Source: Falsiroseomonas sp046052145 (GTDB lineage: Bacteria; Pseudomonadota; Alphaproteobacteria; Acetobacterales; Acetobacteraceae). Taken from it: a DNA stretch of 64,000 nucleotides. The first letter of the stretch is position 1. Every line of letters starts with the position of its first letter. Location of the stretch: positions 1-64,000 of the forward strand of contig JBJOMW010000014.1 of assembly GCA_046052145.1 (NCBI GenBank), read 5' to 3'. Below are positions 41,673 through 49,971 of the stretch, one piece after another. The notes under the pieces are model-generated. The model ran no database searches. It was not told the DNA's origin and saw only the letters and a program-made list of their open reading frames with translations. Made by a program: the position numbers and the translations under genes.

Positions 41673-42275
41673 GTGGCGCCGATACCGCCCTTCCGGGCGC
41701 AGTGGGAATCCGCGGACCTCGTCGCGGAGTTCCTCGCCGGCCGTGAGGCCGTGACCGACCCGCTGTGGCCCAATTCTGGTGCCGAGGACGTCGCGGAGTA
41801 TGCGCTCTGGTGCGAGCATCTCTGCGGCTCGGCCTGCCTGCAGATGGCGCTCGGTGCGCTCGGGCACGACATCCCGCCGATCCATGGCATCCGCCGCGGT
41901 GTCGAAGCCGAGGGCGGCTATGTGGTGCAGCCCGATGGCGGGATCCGCGGCTTGATCTATGCCGGCGCTGTCGCATGGCTGGCGGGGCAGGGGATCGCGG
42001 CGCAGATCGTGCTGGACCTGCCGGCGGAGGGCATCGCGCCGCTCCTGGAAGGCGGCCGGCTCTTCATTGCCTCAGTGCACCCCTGGCTGCGCTGGCCGGA
42101 GCGCGAGCCCCCCGCGCGCGGGGGGCATCTGGTGCTGGTCTTCGGCGCTGCGCCGGATGGCGCGCTGCGCTTCCACAATCCTTCGGGCGACACGCCGGCG
42201 ACGCGGGCCGATGCCCGCTTGCCGCGGGAAGCTTTCGGTCGCTTCTTCGCCGGCCGCGGCATCCTGATCGGCTGA
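41673..42275 (+). CDS. C39-like cysteine peptidase family protein
   Basis: The 200-residue protein has the C39-type core: CGSACLQMALGAL with Cys51 as likely nucleophile, a central FIASVHPWLRW strand, RGGHLVLVFG with the His and LRFHNPSG with the Asn. No signal peptide or ABC fusion is present, so it is probably cytoplasmic. A GTG start at 41673 lies 20 bases after the transporter operon, same strand, suggesting co-expression. It might process imported peptides or cross-links; this is inference. Confidence 0.75.
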   Translation: MAPIPPFRAQWESADLVAEFLAGREAVTDPLWPNSGAEDVAEYALWCEHLCGSACLQMALGALGHDIPPIHGIRRGVEAEGGYVVQPDGGIRGLIYAGAVAWLAGQGIAAQIVLDLPAEGIAPLLEGGRLFIASVHPWLRWPEREPPARGGHLVLVFGAAPDGALRFHNPSGDTPATRADARLPREAFGRFFAGRGILIG

Positions 42276-42340
42276 AGCAAAGCAGTTCGCTCGGCCGCCA
42301 ATGGCCGAGCGAGACCTCTTCCAGACAATCGAGAGGGTCG

Positions 42341-42364
42341 AGCAGCGCCTCTAGGGGCGCTGCT
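42341..42364. terminator. Hairpin between convergent genes
   Basis: AGCAGCGCC (42341-42349) pairs with GGCGCTGCT (42356-42364), followed by GTTCG. An additional hairpin at 42289-42310 (GCTCGGCC/GGCCGAGC) precedes it. The two lie between the peptidase stop and the repeat-protein stop and probably end both transcripts. Confidence 0.65.
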
Positions 42365-42371
42365 GTTCGCG

Positions 42372-43019
42372 TCAGGTGGACTTCAGGTCGCCGCTGCGCC
42401 CACGTCCGCGGCCGGGCGCGTCGGAGGGATCGGTGTCGGTCGGGCCCGCCGGCTGCTGCGGGCGGTTGCCGCCGCGGCCCTGGCCTGGCGGGTCCGACGG
42501 GTCGGTGTCGGTCGGGCCGGCAGGGCGCTGCTGCGGCGCGCGATTCCCACCACGGCCCTGGCCGGGGGGATCGGACGGGTCGGAATCGCTGACGCCGCCC
42601 TGCTGCGGACGATTGCCGCCACGGCCCTGGCCGGGCGGGTCGGAGGGATCAGCATCGCTGACGCCGCCCTGCTGCGAGCGATTGCGGCCGCGGCCCTGGC
42701 CCGGCGGGTCGCTCGGATCGGCGTCGTTCAGGCCGCTCTGCGGTCCGCGATTGCCGCCACGACCCTGACCCGGCGGGTCGGAGGGATCGCTGTCGGACAC
42801 ACCGCCCTGCGCGCGGTTGCCAGTGCGCCCATTGCCGGGCTCGTCCGAAGGGTCGCTGTCGGTCAGTCCGCTGCGCTGCGGCGGCGGGCTCGCCGGTCCG
42901 CCGGACTTCGCCCCCTGCGCCAGCGCTGCCCCGGGCACGGCGGAGGCCCCGCCAAGGGCAGCGAGGCGCAGCACCAGAAGGCGGCGCTGCAGCGGCGAGC
43001 GTGTCGGATCCTCGGCCAT
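42372..43019 (-). CDS. Exported protein with seven DxDPSD-PPGQGRGGNR repeats
   Basis: The 215-residue protein starts with a positively charged signal sequence (QRRLLVLRLAALGGASAVPG, cleavage near ALA). After a short linker come seven copies of a 22-26 residue repeat, each with D-x-D-P-S-D followed by P-P-G-Q-G-R-G-G-N-R (Asp repeats begin at 54, 76, 99, 122, 145, 171 and 195). The last copy is degenerate and ends in DLKST. The acidic DxDxSD loops could bind calcium and the RGG-like parts nucleic acid or glycans, but no family was recognised. I chose ATG 43019; a 60-codon longer start lacks sense. Confidence 0.7.
   Translation of the reverse strand: MAEDPTRSPLQRRLLVLRLAALGGASAVPGAALAQGAKSGGPASPPPQRSGLTDSDPSDEPGNGRTGNRAQGGVSDSDPSDPPGQGRGGNRGPQSGLNDADPSDPPGQGRGRNRSQQGGVSDADPSDPPGQGRGGNRPQQGGVSDSDPSDPPGQGRGGNRAPQQRPAGPTDTDPSDPPGQGRGGNRPQQPAGPTDTDPSDAPGRGRGRSGDLKST
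42390..42869 (-). repeat. Tandem coding repeat, seven units of about 69 bp
   Basis: The DNA encoding the DxDPSD repeats is itself repetitive, with near-identical blocks such as GGCGGGTCGGAGGGATC on the plus strand. Unit length varies from 66 to 78 bp, always in frame, so copy number may vary by slippage. Confidence 0.75.
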
Positions 43020-43164
43020 AAGACTCTCCTGAATAGCGCGTGATTTTCTTTCGCTTGCGCTGCGACGTCCAGCGCTAAGCCGGGCGAAAGCCGTGCGTTT
43101 CGCGCATGGAGGAGGCCCGCCAGGCAGGTGCCGCGTGCCGGCGAAAATCGGGGCTTGCATCAAT

Positions 43165-43179
43165 GTTCTTGTTATGTTC
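43165..43179 (+). promoter_or_regulatory. LexA (SOS) box of alphaproteobacterial type
   Basis: GTTC-TTGTTAT-GTTC matches the alphaproteobacterial LexA consensus GTTC-N7-GTTC, including the T-rich spacer typical of real boxes. It lies 12 bases before the ATG of a small gene. TATCCT at 43181 could be the -10 hexamer, in which case the transcript would be nearly leaderless. Confidence 0.65.
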
Positions 43180-43190
43180 CTATCCTGCCC

Positions 43191-43418
43191 ATGAGCCACG
43201 CCCTGACCATCTGCCTCCCCCGCGTACCGCGCGCCGAGGCCCGCGCCGCCACCCGCCGGATGGATGCCGGCTGGCAGGCTGCTCCCTCTCCGTTCCGGGT
43301 GCGCGTGCTGAACCCCCGCCGGGAGGCGTCCTGGCGGGAGGCGATGCGCTGGGCGCTGATCGGCCTGACGACGAGCCTCGCCGCTGGCGAGGTGACGCTG
43401 CTGCTGTTGGGGCTGTGA
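43191..43418 (+). CDS. Small C-terminally anchored protein under an SOS-type promoter
   Basis: The 75-residue product has a polar, basic N-terminal part (1-50) and one hydrophobic C-terminal helix (about 52-75) with a single Glu67, so it is probably tail-anchored in the inner membrane. No family was recognised. The promoter contains a GTTC-N7-GTTC box. Short membrane proteins induced by DNA damage stop division in Caulobacter (SidA); this protein shares that outline, not detectable sequence. There is no Shine-Dalgarno sequence before the ATG. Confidence 0.55.
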   Translation: MSHALTICLPRVPRAEARAATRRMDAGWQAAPSPFRVRVLNPRREASWREAMRWALIGLTTSLAAGEVTLLLLGL

Positions 43419-43458
43419 GCCGGGCCGGGCTTGTTGCCTGGCCCGGGCAGCTGGTTGG

Positions 43459-44703
43459 CTACAGGTTGCGGTTCGCGCGGCCGACGATGGCCTCGAACAG
43501 CACCTGGCAGCCGGCCTCGGCTTCCTCCGGCAGGATGCTCTCCGCCTCGTTGTGGCTAAGTCCGTCCTTGCAGGGGGTGAAGATCATCGCGGTCGGCACG
43601 CTGCGGGCCACATAGACCGCGTCATGCCCCGCGCCGGAGACGATGCGGCGTGAGGCGAAGCCCAGCCGGTCGGCCGCCTGCTGCACCAGGGCGACACAGT
43701 CGGTGTCGAAGGGCTGGGCAGCGAAGCGGAACAGCTCCGTCAGCTCCAGCCGGCAGCCGGTCTCGGCCACCAGGGCCGCGGCCTCGGCCGGGAAGCTCTC
43801 GGCCAGATGCTGGACCTGGGCGGTGTCCGGGTGGCGGAACTCCACGCTGAACTGGACCTCGCCGGGGATGACGTTGCGGCTGTTCGGCAGGACCTTGAGA
43901 AAGCCCACCGTGCCGCGCCCGTCATCGCCGCGTTCGCGCATGCGCCGGTCCACCAGCTCGATCACCCGCGCCGCGGCGACCAGCGCATCCTTGCGGGCAT
44001 AGGGCGGCGTCGTGCCGGCATGGCTGTCCTGGCCGGTGATGCGCGCATCCCACCAGACCTGCGCCTGCGCGCCGGTCACCACGCCGATCGTCTTGCCTTC
44101 CTTCTCGAGGATCGGGCCCTGCTCGATGTGCAGCTCGAAATAGGCGTCCGCAGGGAAGGGCTCGGCCTTGTGCTCGCCCTTGTAGCCGATGCCGGTCAGC
44201 GCCTGTTCCACCGTCACGCCATCCACATCTGCCAGGCCATAGACCTTGGCCAGTGGATAGACCCCGGCCCAGGCGCCGCTGCCCATCAGCGAATGGCCGA
44301 AGCGGCTGCCTTCCTCATCGGTCCAGTTCACAAGCTCCAGCGGCGCCTCGGTGGTGATGTTGAGGTCGTTCAGCGTGCGCATCACCTCAAGCCCGGCGAT
44401 GACGCCGAGCGCGCCGTCGAATTTTCCGCCCGAGGGCTGGCTGTCGAGGTGGGAGCCGAACAGGACGGGCTTGCGCGACGGGTCACGTCCCTCGCGGCGG
44501 GCGAACATGTTGCCGATCGCGTCCACCCGCACCGTCAGCCCGAGCGCCTGGCACCATTCCGTGAAGCGTTCGCGGCCGGCCTTGTCCACCTCGGTCAGCG
44601 TCAGCCGCTTCACGCCGCCCTTCGGCGTCGCGCCGATCTCGGCCATCGCCATCAGGCTGTCCCATAGCCGCTTTCCGTCGATGCGCTGATTGGTGCCGGC
44701 CAT
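43459..44703 (-). CDS. Zn-dependent M20 amidohydrolase (N-carbamoyl-L-amino acid hydrolase/allantoate amidohydrolase type)
   Basis: The 414-residue enzyme has the M20 metal sites: FGSHLDSQPSGGKFDGALGV (His, Asp), VNWTDEEGSRFG (Glu base and Glu ligand) and ELHIEQGPILEKEG (His). The dimerisation lid carries GQDSHAGTTP. The group removes carbamoyl or ureido groups in pyrimidine, hydantoin or purine breakdown. The ATG at 44703 lies five bases after the AhpD-like stop, so the two form an operon. Confidence 0.92.
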   Translation of the reverse strand: MAGTNQRIDGKRLWDSLMAMAEIGATPKGGVKRLTLTEVDKAGRERFTEWCQALGLTVRVDAIGNMFARREGRDPSRKPVLFGSHLDSQPSGGKFDGALGVIAGLEVMRTLNDLNITTEAPLELVNWTDEEGSRFGHSLMGSGAWAGVYPLAKVYGLADVDGVTVEQALTGIGYKGEHKAEPFPADAYFELHIEQGPILEKEGKTIGVVTGAQAQVWWDARITGQDSHAGTTPPYARKDALVAAARVIELVDRRMRERGDDGRGTVGFLKVLPNSRNVIPGEVQFSVEFRHPDTAQVQHLAESFPAEAAALVAETGCRLELTELFRFAAQPFDTDCVALVQQAADRLGFASRRIVSGAGHDAVYVARSVPTAMIFTPCKDGLSHNEAESILPEEAEAGCQVLFEAIVGRANRNL

Positions 44704-44708
44704 GTCCG

Positions 44709-45290
44709 TCACGCCCTTCCGATTCCCTGGAAGTCGAGGTTGGGCTGCAGATCCATCGCATTGGCAAGCCGGTTCGACATGGAGAAGAAGGCCGCGATCG
44801 CGCCGACATCCCACAACTCGTCCTGGCTCAGCCCGGCATCGAGCACCGCCTGCCTGTCCTCCGCCGTCACCAGGTGCGAGGCGGTGGCGACCTTGGTCGC
44901 ATAAGTCAGGATCGCCTTCTGCCGCGCCGGCAGGCGGGCCTTGCGCCAATTCGCCGCGACCAGCTCGCTGATCGCCGGGTTCTTGGCCCGCACGCGCAGG
45001 ATCGCGCCATGCGCGACGACGCAATACTGGCACTGGTTGCCGATGGAGACAGCGACGACGATCATCTCCCGCTCCGCCGCCGTCAGCCCCTCACGCTTGT
45101 TCATCAGCGCGTCGTGATAGGCCATGAAGGCGCGGAACTCGTCGGGCCGCCAGGCCAGCGCCAGGAAGATGTTGGGCACGAAGCCCGACTTCTCCTGCAC
45201 GGTGGCGATGCGCGCGCGGATATCCTCGGGCAGGGTGACGAGGTCGGGCACGGGGAAGGCGCTGACCGGGTCGGGCGGGGCGTCTGTCAT
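44709..45290 (-). CDS. Peroxidase-related enzyme, AhpD-like (carboxymuconolactone decarboxylase family)
   Basis: The 193-residue protein is all-helical with VPNIFLALAWRPDEFRAFMA and SIGNQCQYCVVAHGAILR, the Cys-x-x-Cys-x3-His of AhpD-type peroxidases. The length and YWxQ-like flanks match the uncharacterised peroxidase-related subgroup. It is upstream of the amidohydrolase and divergent from the class II aldolase. Confidence 0.88.
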   Translation of the reverse strand: MTDAPPDPVSAFPVPDLVTLPEDIRARIATVQEKSGFVPNIFLALAWRPDEFRAFMAYHDALMNKREGLTAAEREMIVVAVSIGNQCQYCVVAHGAILRVRAKNPAISELVAANWRKARLPARQKAILTYATKVATASHLVTAEDRQAVLDAGLSQDELWDVGAIAAFFSMSNRLANAMDLQPNLDFQGIGRA

Positions 45291-45372
45291 CTGGCTCGTC
45301 TCCTGCCGGCCGCGCCTTGCGGGATGCGCGCCGGCCTGCTGATGATGCGGGCTCACAACCCGGGAGGACGAC

Positions 45373-46161
45373 ATGGCCCATTCCCTCGGCGAGCCCGCGG
45401 CTCCCGCCATCCTGCGCAATTCCGGCCTCGACGGGGAAGCCGTCCGGCAGGCCCGGATCGATCTTGCTGCCTGCTTCCGCATGGCAGCCCGGCTCGGCAT
45501 GCATGAGGGCATCTGCAACCACTTCTCGCTGGTGGTGCCCGGGCATGACGATCTGTTCCTGGTGAACCCCTATGGCTGGGCCTTCAGCGAGGTCACGGCG
45601 TCTCGCCTGCTGATCTGCGACTTCGAGGGCAATGTGGTCGCCGGCCATGGCGTGCCGGAGGCCACCGCCTTCTTCATCCATGCGCGCGTGCACAAGAATG
45701 TCCCCCGCGCGCGGGCCTGTTTCCACACCCACATGCCGAACGCGACGAGCCTCGCGATGCTCGAAGGCCCGCCGCTGCTCTGGGCAGGGCAGAGCGCGCT
45801 GAAATTCTACGGCCGCACCGTGGTGGACGAGGACTATAACGGCCTCGCGCTGGATACCGCCGAGGGCGACCGGATCGCGGCTTCCATCGGCAATGCCGAT
45901 ATCGTCTTCATGAAGAACCACGGCGTCATGGTCTGCGGCCGCAACGCCGCCGAGGCCTGGGACGATTTGTACTATCTGGAGCGCGCGGCAGAGGCGCAGC
46001 GCCTGGCACTGTCCACCGGCCGCACGCTGAAGCCCGTGGCCCCTGACATCGCCGCCAAGACCTACGCTCAGATGCAGGAAGGCGACCGCGAAAGCGCGCG
46101 GCTGTTCCTCGACAGCGCGAAGCGCATCCTCGCCAAGGAAGAACCCGACTTTGCCGATTGA
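45373..46161 (+). CDS. Class II aldolase/adducin family protein
   Basis: The 262-residue protein has the metal site of class II aldolases: HEGICNHFSLVVPGHDDLFL, FFIHARVHKNVPRARACFHT, HTHMPNATSLAMLEG and FMKNHGVMVCGRNAAEAWDD, with three His ligands. It would cleave or form a sugar-phosphate or hydroxy acid C-C bond; the substrate is unknown. It overlaps the EamA gene that follows. Confidence 0.9.
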   Translation: MAHSLGEPAAPAILRNSGLDGEAVRQARIDLAACFRMAARLGMHEGICNHFSLVVPGHDDLFLVNPYGWAFSEVTASRLLICDFEGNVVAGHGVPEATAFFIHARVHKNVPRARACFHTHMPNATSLAMLEGPPLLWAGQSALKFYGRTVVDEDYNGLALDTAEGDRIAASIGNADIVFMKNHGVMVCGRNAAEAWDDLYYLERAAEAQRLALSTGRTLKPVAPDIAAKTYAQMQEGDRESARLFLDSAKRILAKEEPDFAD

Positions 46162-47041
46162 GGCGCGCACCGCCCGGCCGGAGACGGCCGGGCTGGTGTT
46201 GCTGCTCGCCACCGTCATCGGCTGGGGCCTGAACTGGCCGGCGATGAAGCTGCTGCTGGAGGAGGTGCCGCCCTTCTCCATCCGCGCCGCCAGCGCCGCC
46301 GTTGGCGTCGCGCTGCTGGCCGCGATCGCCGCGCGCCGCGGCGAATCGCTCGCCGTGCCGCCCAACCTCTTCCCGCGCCTGACCCTCGCCGCGCTCCTCA
46401 ACGTCACCGCCTGGATGGGGCTCGCCAGCTTCTCCCTGCTCTGGCTCGCGGCCGGGGAGGCGACGATCGTCTGCTACACCATGCCGGTCTGGGCCTCGAT
46501 CTTCGCCTGGATCGTGCTGGGCGAACGCATCACCGCGCGGCGCCTGCTGGCGCTGGCCGTGGGCTTCACCGGGCTTTTGGTGCTGGTGCTGGGGGACGGC
46601 CTCGATGTCGGGATCGCGAAGCTGCCGGGGGTGGGCTTCGCGCTGGCCGCGGCGCTGCTCTTCTCGCTTGGTACGGTGGTGACAAAGCGCTGGCCGGTGG
46701 CGATGCCCCCGGCTTCGCTCGTGGCCTGGCAGACCGGGCTCGGCTGCCTGCCGCTGCTCATCGGCGCGCTGATCTTCGACAGCGTGGATGTCGCCGCGAT
46801 CTCCACGCAATCCTGGCTGCTGCTGCTCTATGGCGGCATCGCGCCGCTCGGCCTGTGTTACCTGGCCTGGTTCGCCGCACTGAAGCGCCTGCCGGCCTCG
46901 GCCGCGGCGGCGGGGACGCTGCTGACGCCGGTGGTCGGCGTGATCACCGCTGCCTTGTTCCTGGGCGAGCCGCTCGGCCTGCGCGAGGTGCTGGCGCTGT
47001 CCTTGACCATCGGCGGCGTGGTGCTGGCCATCAGGGGCTGA
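46151..47041 (+). CDS. EamA-family (DMT) transporter
   Basis: The 296-residue protein has about ten hydrophobic helices in two repeats, with ATVIGWGLNWPAMKLLLEEV and a second-half GIAPLGLCYLAWFAALKRLP. The start is probably TTG 46151, inside the end of the aldolase gene by 11 bases; no Met occurs before helix 1, so the exact start is uncertain. Export of a metabolite related to the aldolase is possible. Confidence 0.85.
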   Translation: MPIEARTARPETAGLVLLLATVIGWGLNWPAMKLLLEEVPPFSIRAASAAVGVALLAAIAARRGESLAVPPNLFPRLTLAALLNVTAWMGLASFSLLWLAAGEATIVCYTMPVWASIFAWIVLGERITARRLLALAVGFTGLLVLVLGDGLDVGIAKLPGVGFALAAALLFSLGTVVTKRWPVAMPPASLVAWQTGLGCLPLLIGALIFDSVDVAAISTQSWLLLLYGGIAPLGLCYLAWFAALKRLPASAAAAGTLLTPVVGVITAALFLGEPLGLREVLALSLTIGGVVLAIRG

Positions 47042-47060
47042 GCGCCCTATTCCCGCCGGC

Positions 47061-48245
47061 ATGACCGAGCGCCCCCTGATCCGCCTGGCCCCCGGTGCCG
47101 ACCGCCGCGTGAAGGCGGGGCACCCTTGGGCCTTCTCCAACGAGATCGCCATGACCGCCGCCGCGCGCGCCATCCCGCCGGGCAGCGTCGTGCAGCTCGA
47201 GGGCGATGACGGCGTGAAGCACGGCGCCTGGCACTTCAACCCGCACAGCCTGATCGCCGGGCGCTTCCTCGACCCCGATCCCAACGCGGCCTGCGATGCG
47301 GGCTGGTACCGCTGGAAGATCGGCGCCTGCCTGGCCCTGCGGGAACGCCTGTTCGACGCACCCTTCTACCGCCTGGTGCATGCCGAGGCCGATGGGCTGC
47401 CGGGCCTTGTGGTGGATCGCTACGGCGATGCGCTGGCGGTGCAGGCGAACACCGCGGGCATGGACCGCGCGCTGCCCGACATCCTGGCCGCGCTGCAGGA
47501 GCTGATCGGCCCGCGCATCGTCGTCGCGCGCAACGATGCCGCGGTGCGCAAGCTCGAAGGCCTGGAGGAAGGCGTCGCCCTGCTGCACGGCGCCGATGGC
47601 ATGGCGACGGTGGAGGAAGGCGGGCTTGCCTTCCCCGTGGATTTGCTTGGCGGCCAGAAGACCGGCTGGTTCTTCGACCAGCGCCCGAACCGCGCTTTGG
47701 TCGCGCGGCTGGCAAAGGGGCGCACGGTGCTGGATGCCTTCTGCCATCTCGGCGGCTTCGGGCTGGCGGCGGCGCAGGCGGGCGCGGCGGAGGTCACGCT
47801 GCTGGATCGCAGCGAGCACGCGCTCGACCTCGCCATGCAGGCCGCACGCCGCGCGGGCTTTGCGGAGCGCGTCACGGCCCTGAAGGCGGAGGCGCTCGAA
47901 CATCTCGAACGCATGGTCGCCTCCGGCCGCCGCTTCGAGGTCGTGATCACCGACCCGCCCGCCTTCGCGAAGACCCGCAAGGACATCCCCGCCGCGCTGA
48001 AGGGCTATGCCAAGCTGGCACGGCTTGCAGCGCAGGTGACGGCGCCGGGCGGCATCCTCTTCATCGCCTCCTGCAGCCACCACGTCGGGCCCACCGACTT
48101 CGCCGAGGCGGTCGCCTGGGGCGTGCACCGCGCGCGTCGCCGCGCCCGCATCCTGGCGAGTGTCGGCGCAGGCCCCGACCATCCCGTGCACCCGGCCCTG
48201 CCCGAGAGCGCCTATCTCAAGGGCCAGTTGCTGGCCCTCGACTGA
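47061..48245 (+). CDS. rlmI: Class I rRNA large-subunit (cytosine-C5) methyltransferase
   Basis: The 394-residue protein has an N-terminal PUA domain (RLAPGADRRVKAGHPWAFSN), a central DGLPGLVVDRYGDALAVQ linker and a Rossmann methyltransferase domain with LDAFCHLGGFGLAAAQAGA, VITDPPAFAK and the catalytic FIASCSHHV Cys. This is the RlmI-type enzyme that makes m5C in 23S rRNA. The stop overlaps the DUF3293 start by one base. Confidence 0.93.
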   Translation: MTERPLIRLAPGADRRVKAGHPWAFSNEIAMTAAARAIPPGSVVQLEGDDGVKHGAWHFNPHSLIAGRFLDPDPNAACDAGWYRWKIGACLALRERLFDAPFYRLVHAEADGLPGLVVDRYGDALAVQANTAGMDRALPDILAALQELIGPRIVVARNDAAVRKLEGLEEGVALLHGADGMATVEEGGLAFPVDLLGGQKTGWFFDQRPNRALVARLAKGRTVLDAFCHLGGFGLAAAQAGAAEVTLLDRSEHALDLAMQAARRAGFAERVTALKAEALEHLERMVASGRRFEVVITDPPAFAKTRKDIPAALKGYAKLARLAAQVTAPGGILFIASCSHHVGPTDFAEAVAWGVHRARRRARILASVGAGPDHPVHPALPESAYLKGQLLALD

Positions 48246-48631
48246 TGCGGGCGGGGCTCCGCGCCGCCTTCCTGCGCACGACCTATGATACGGGCGGCAT
48301 TGCCTGCCACATCGGGGCTCGCAACGCCGCGATGGACGCGTTTTTGCACGCGCAGGGTCGGTCTTCGGCCGGCTTCGTCACCGCTTGGAACCCGTTCAGC
48401 CGGCCGATGCCGCCGGGCTGGAATGCGCGGATGCAGTCGCGGCTGCGCGAGGCCGCGCGCGGTCGCGTCCTCGCGGAGGGCTGGGGCAGGGGGCGGCGCT
48501 GGGCGGAGCACCACCTGCTGATCGCCGGCGATCCGCGCCGTCTCGCGAGCCTCGCGCGGCGATTCCGCCAGCACGCCATCGTCCTGCTGGCACCCGGCCG
48601 GCCCGCCCGGTTGTTGCGGACAAGCGATTGA
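48245..48631 (+). CDS. DUF3293 protein
   Basis: The 128-residue soluble protein carries the DUF3293 core: SAGFVTAWNPFSRPMPPGWN, followed by helices and GRRWAEHHLLIAGDPRRL. Function is unknown. ATG overlaps the rlmI stop (TGATG), so it is translationally coupled to that methyltransferase. Confidence 0.82.
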   Translation: MRAGLRAAFLRTTYDTGGIACHIGARNAAMDAFLHAQGRSSAGFVTAWNPFSRPMPPGWNARMQSRLREAARGRVLAEGWGRGRRWAEHHLLIAGDPRRLASLARRFRQHAIVLLAPGRPARLLRTSD

Positions 48632-48710
48632 TCCGCTTGCCGAAACCCTGCTCTGGCGCCGGCACCCCCCGCCCTTGCGGCCGCCCGCCGCGCCGGGCCA
48701 AGCTGCGCCC

Positions 48711-49874
48711 ATGATCCCCGCCCGGCCCTATCGCCTGCTGCTCAACCGCCGCCACGGCACGCCCGGCGTCGTGGTCCTCCCCGACGGCCATTTCCGCCGC
48801 GCCCGCGCCGAGATCGAATCCTGGCCGGGCTACGCGGTGACCCCGCTGGTCGCGCTGGAGGACGTGGCGAAGGCCGCGCGCGTCGCCGCCGTGTACTACA
48901 AGGACGAGGGCGGGCGCTTTGGCCTCGGCTCCTTCAAGGCGCTTGGCGGTGCCTATGCGGTGCAGAAGCTGCTGGTGACGGAACTCGCGCGCCGCGGCGC
49001 AGCACCCAACGCCTCCGCCACCGAACTCGAAGCCGGAGCGCATGAGGCGGCGACGCGCGCCATCACCGTCACCTGCGCGACCGATGGCAATCATGGCCGC
49101 TCCGTCGCCTGGGGCGCGCAGCGCTTTCGGTGCCGCTGCGTGATCTATGTCCATGAAGGCGTCAGCCAGGGCCGCCGCGACGCGATTGCGAAATACGGCG
49201 CCGAGATCCGCGTCGTACCCGGCACTTATGACGATGCGGTGCGCGCCTGCGCCCGCGACGCGGAGCGCGAAGCTTGGTTCGTCGTCTCCGACACCTCCTG
49301 GGAGGGTTACACGGAGGTCCCGCGCGACGTAATGCAGGGCTACCGCCTGATGGCGGAGGAAGCCGCGAACCAGCTGGAGGCGCCGCCAACCCACGCCTTC
49401 GTCCCGGGCGGCGTCGGGGGTGTGGCGGCCGCCGTCTCCGTGCAGCGGCGCGCGCGCTACGGCAATGCCGTGAAGCTTATCGTCGCGGAGCCTGAGAAGG
49501 CCGCCTGCCTGCTCGCCTCGGCCGAGGCTGGCCAGCCCGTGGCGGTGGAGGGCGATCTCGACACGCTGATGGCGGGGCTCGCTTGCGGCGAGCCCAGCCT
49601 GCTGGCTTGGCAGGAGCTGGAACGCGCCGCTTTCGCCTTCATGGCGGTCCCCGACAACAGCGCGGTGGATGCGATGCGCCTGCTGGCGCGCCGCCAGCCC
49701 CCTGTGGTGGCCGGCGAGAGCGCGGTGGCGGGCCTCGCCGCGCTGCTGCTCGCCGCGCGCGACCCCTTCTCGCGCGGGATGCTCGGCCTTGATGCGGACA
49801 GCCGCGTGCTGCTCTTCGGCACCGAGGGCGCGACCGATCCCGAGACCTATGACCGCCTGGTGGCGGGCGGCTGA
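48711..49874 (+). CDS. dpaL: Diaminopropionate ammonia-lyase
   Basis: The 387-residue fold-type II PLP enzyme degrades 2,3-diaminopropionate to pyruvate and ammonia. It has YYKDEGGRFGLGSFKALGGA with the PLP Lys, ITVTCATDGNHGRSVAWGA, the Gly-rich phosphate loop FVPGGVGGVAAAV and LFGTEGATD. The length is that of the YgeX/DpaL family, longer than threonine deaminase domains. ATG 48711 is the first sensible Met. It precedes a Bug receptor on the same strand. Confidence 0.93.
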   Translation: MIPARPYRLLLNRRHGTPGVVVLPDGHFRRARAEIESWPGYAVTPLVALEDVAKAARVAAVYYKDEGGRFGLGSFKALGGAYAVQKLLVTELARRGAAPNASATELEAGAHEAATRAITVTCATDGNHGRSVAWGAQRFRCRCVIYVHEGVSQGRRDAIAKYGAEIRVVPGTYDDAVRACARDAEREAWFVVSDTSWEGYTEVPRDVMQGYRLMAEEAANQLEAPPTHAFVPGGVGGVAAAVSVQRRARYGNAVKLIVAEPEKAACLLASAEAGQPVAVEGDLDTLMAGLACGEPSLLAWQELERAAFAFMAVPDNSAVDAMRLLARRQPPVVAGESAVAGLAALLLAARDPFSRGMLGLDADSRVLLFGTEGATDPETYDRLVAGG

Positions 49875-49971
49875 GCGCCACGCCAAGATTGACACAGGCC
49901 GCGCCTCTCCCCATTCCGGAGGCGCGACGCAACGCGGAAGGGCCCCTCAGCGGCCCGGGGAGACAAGGTCC

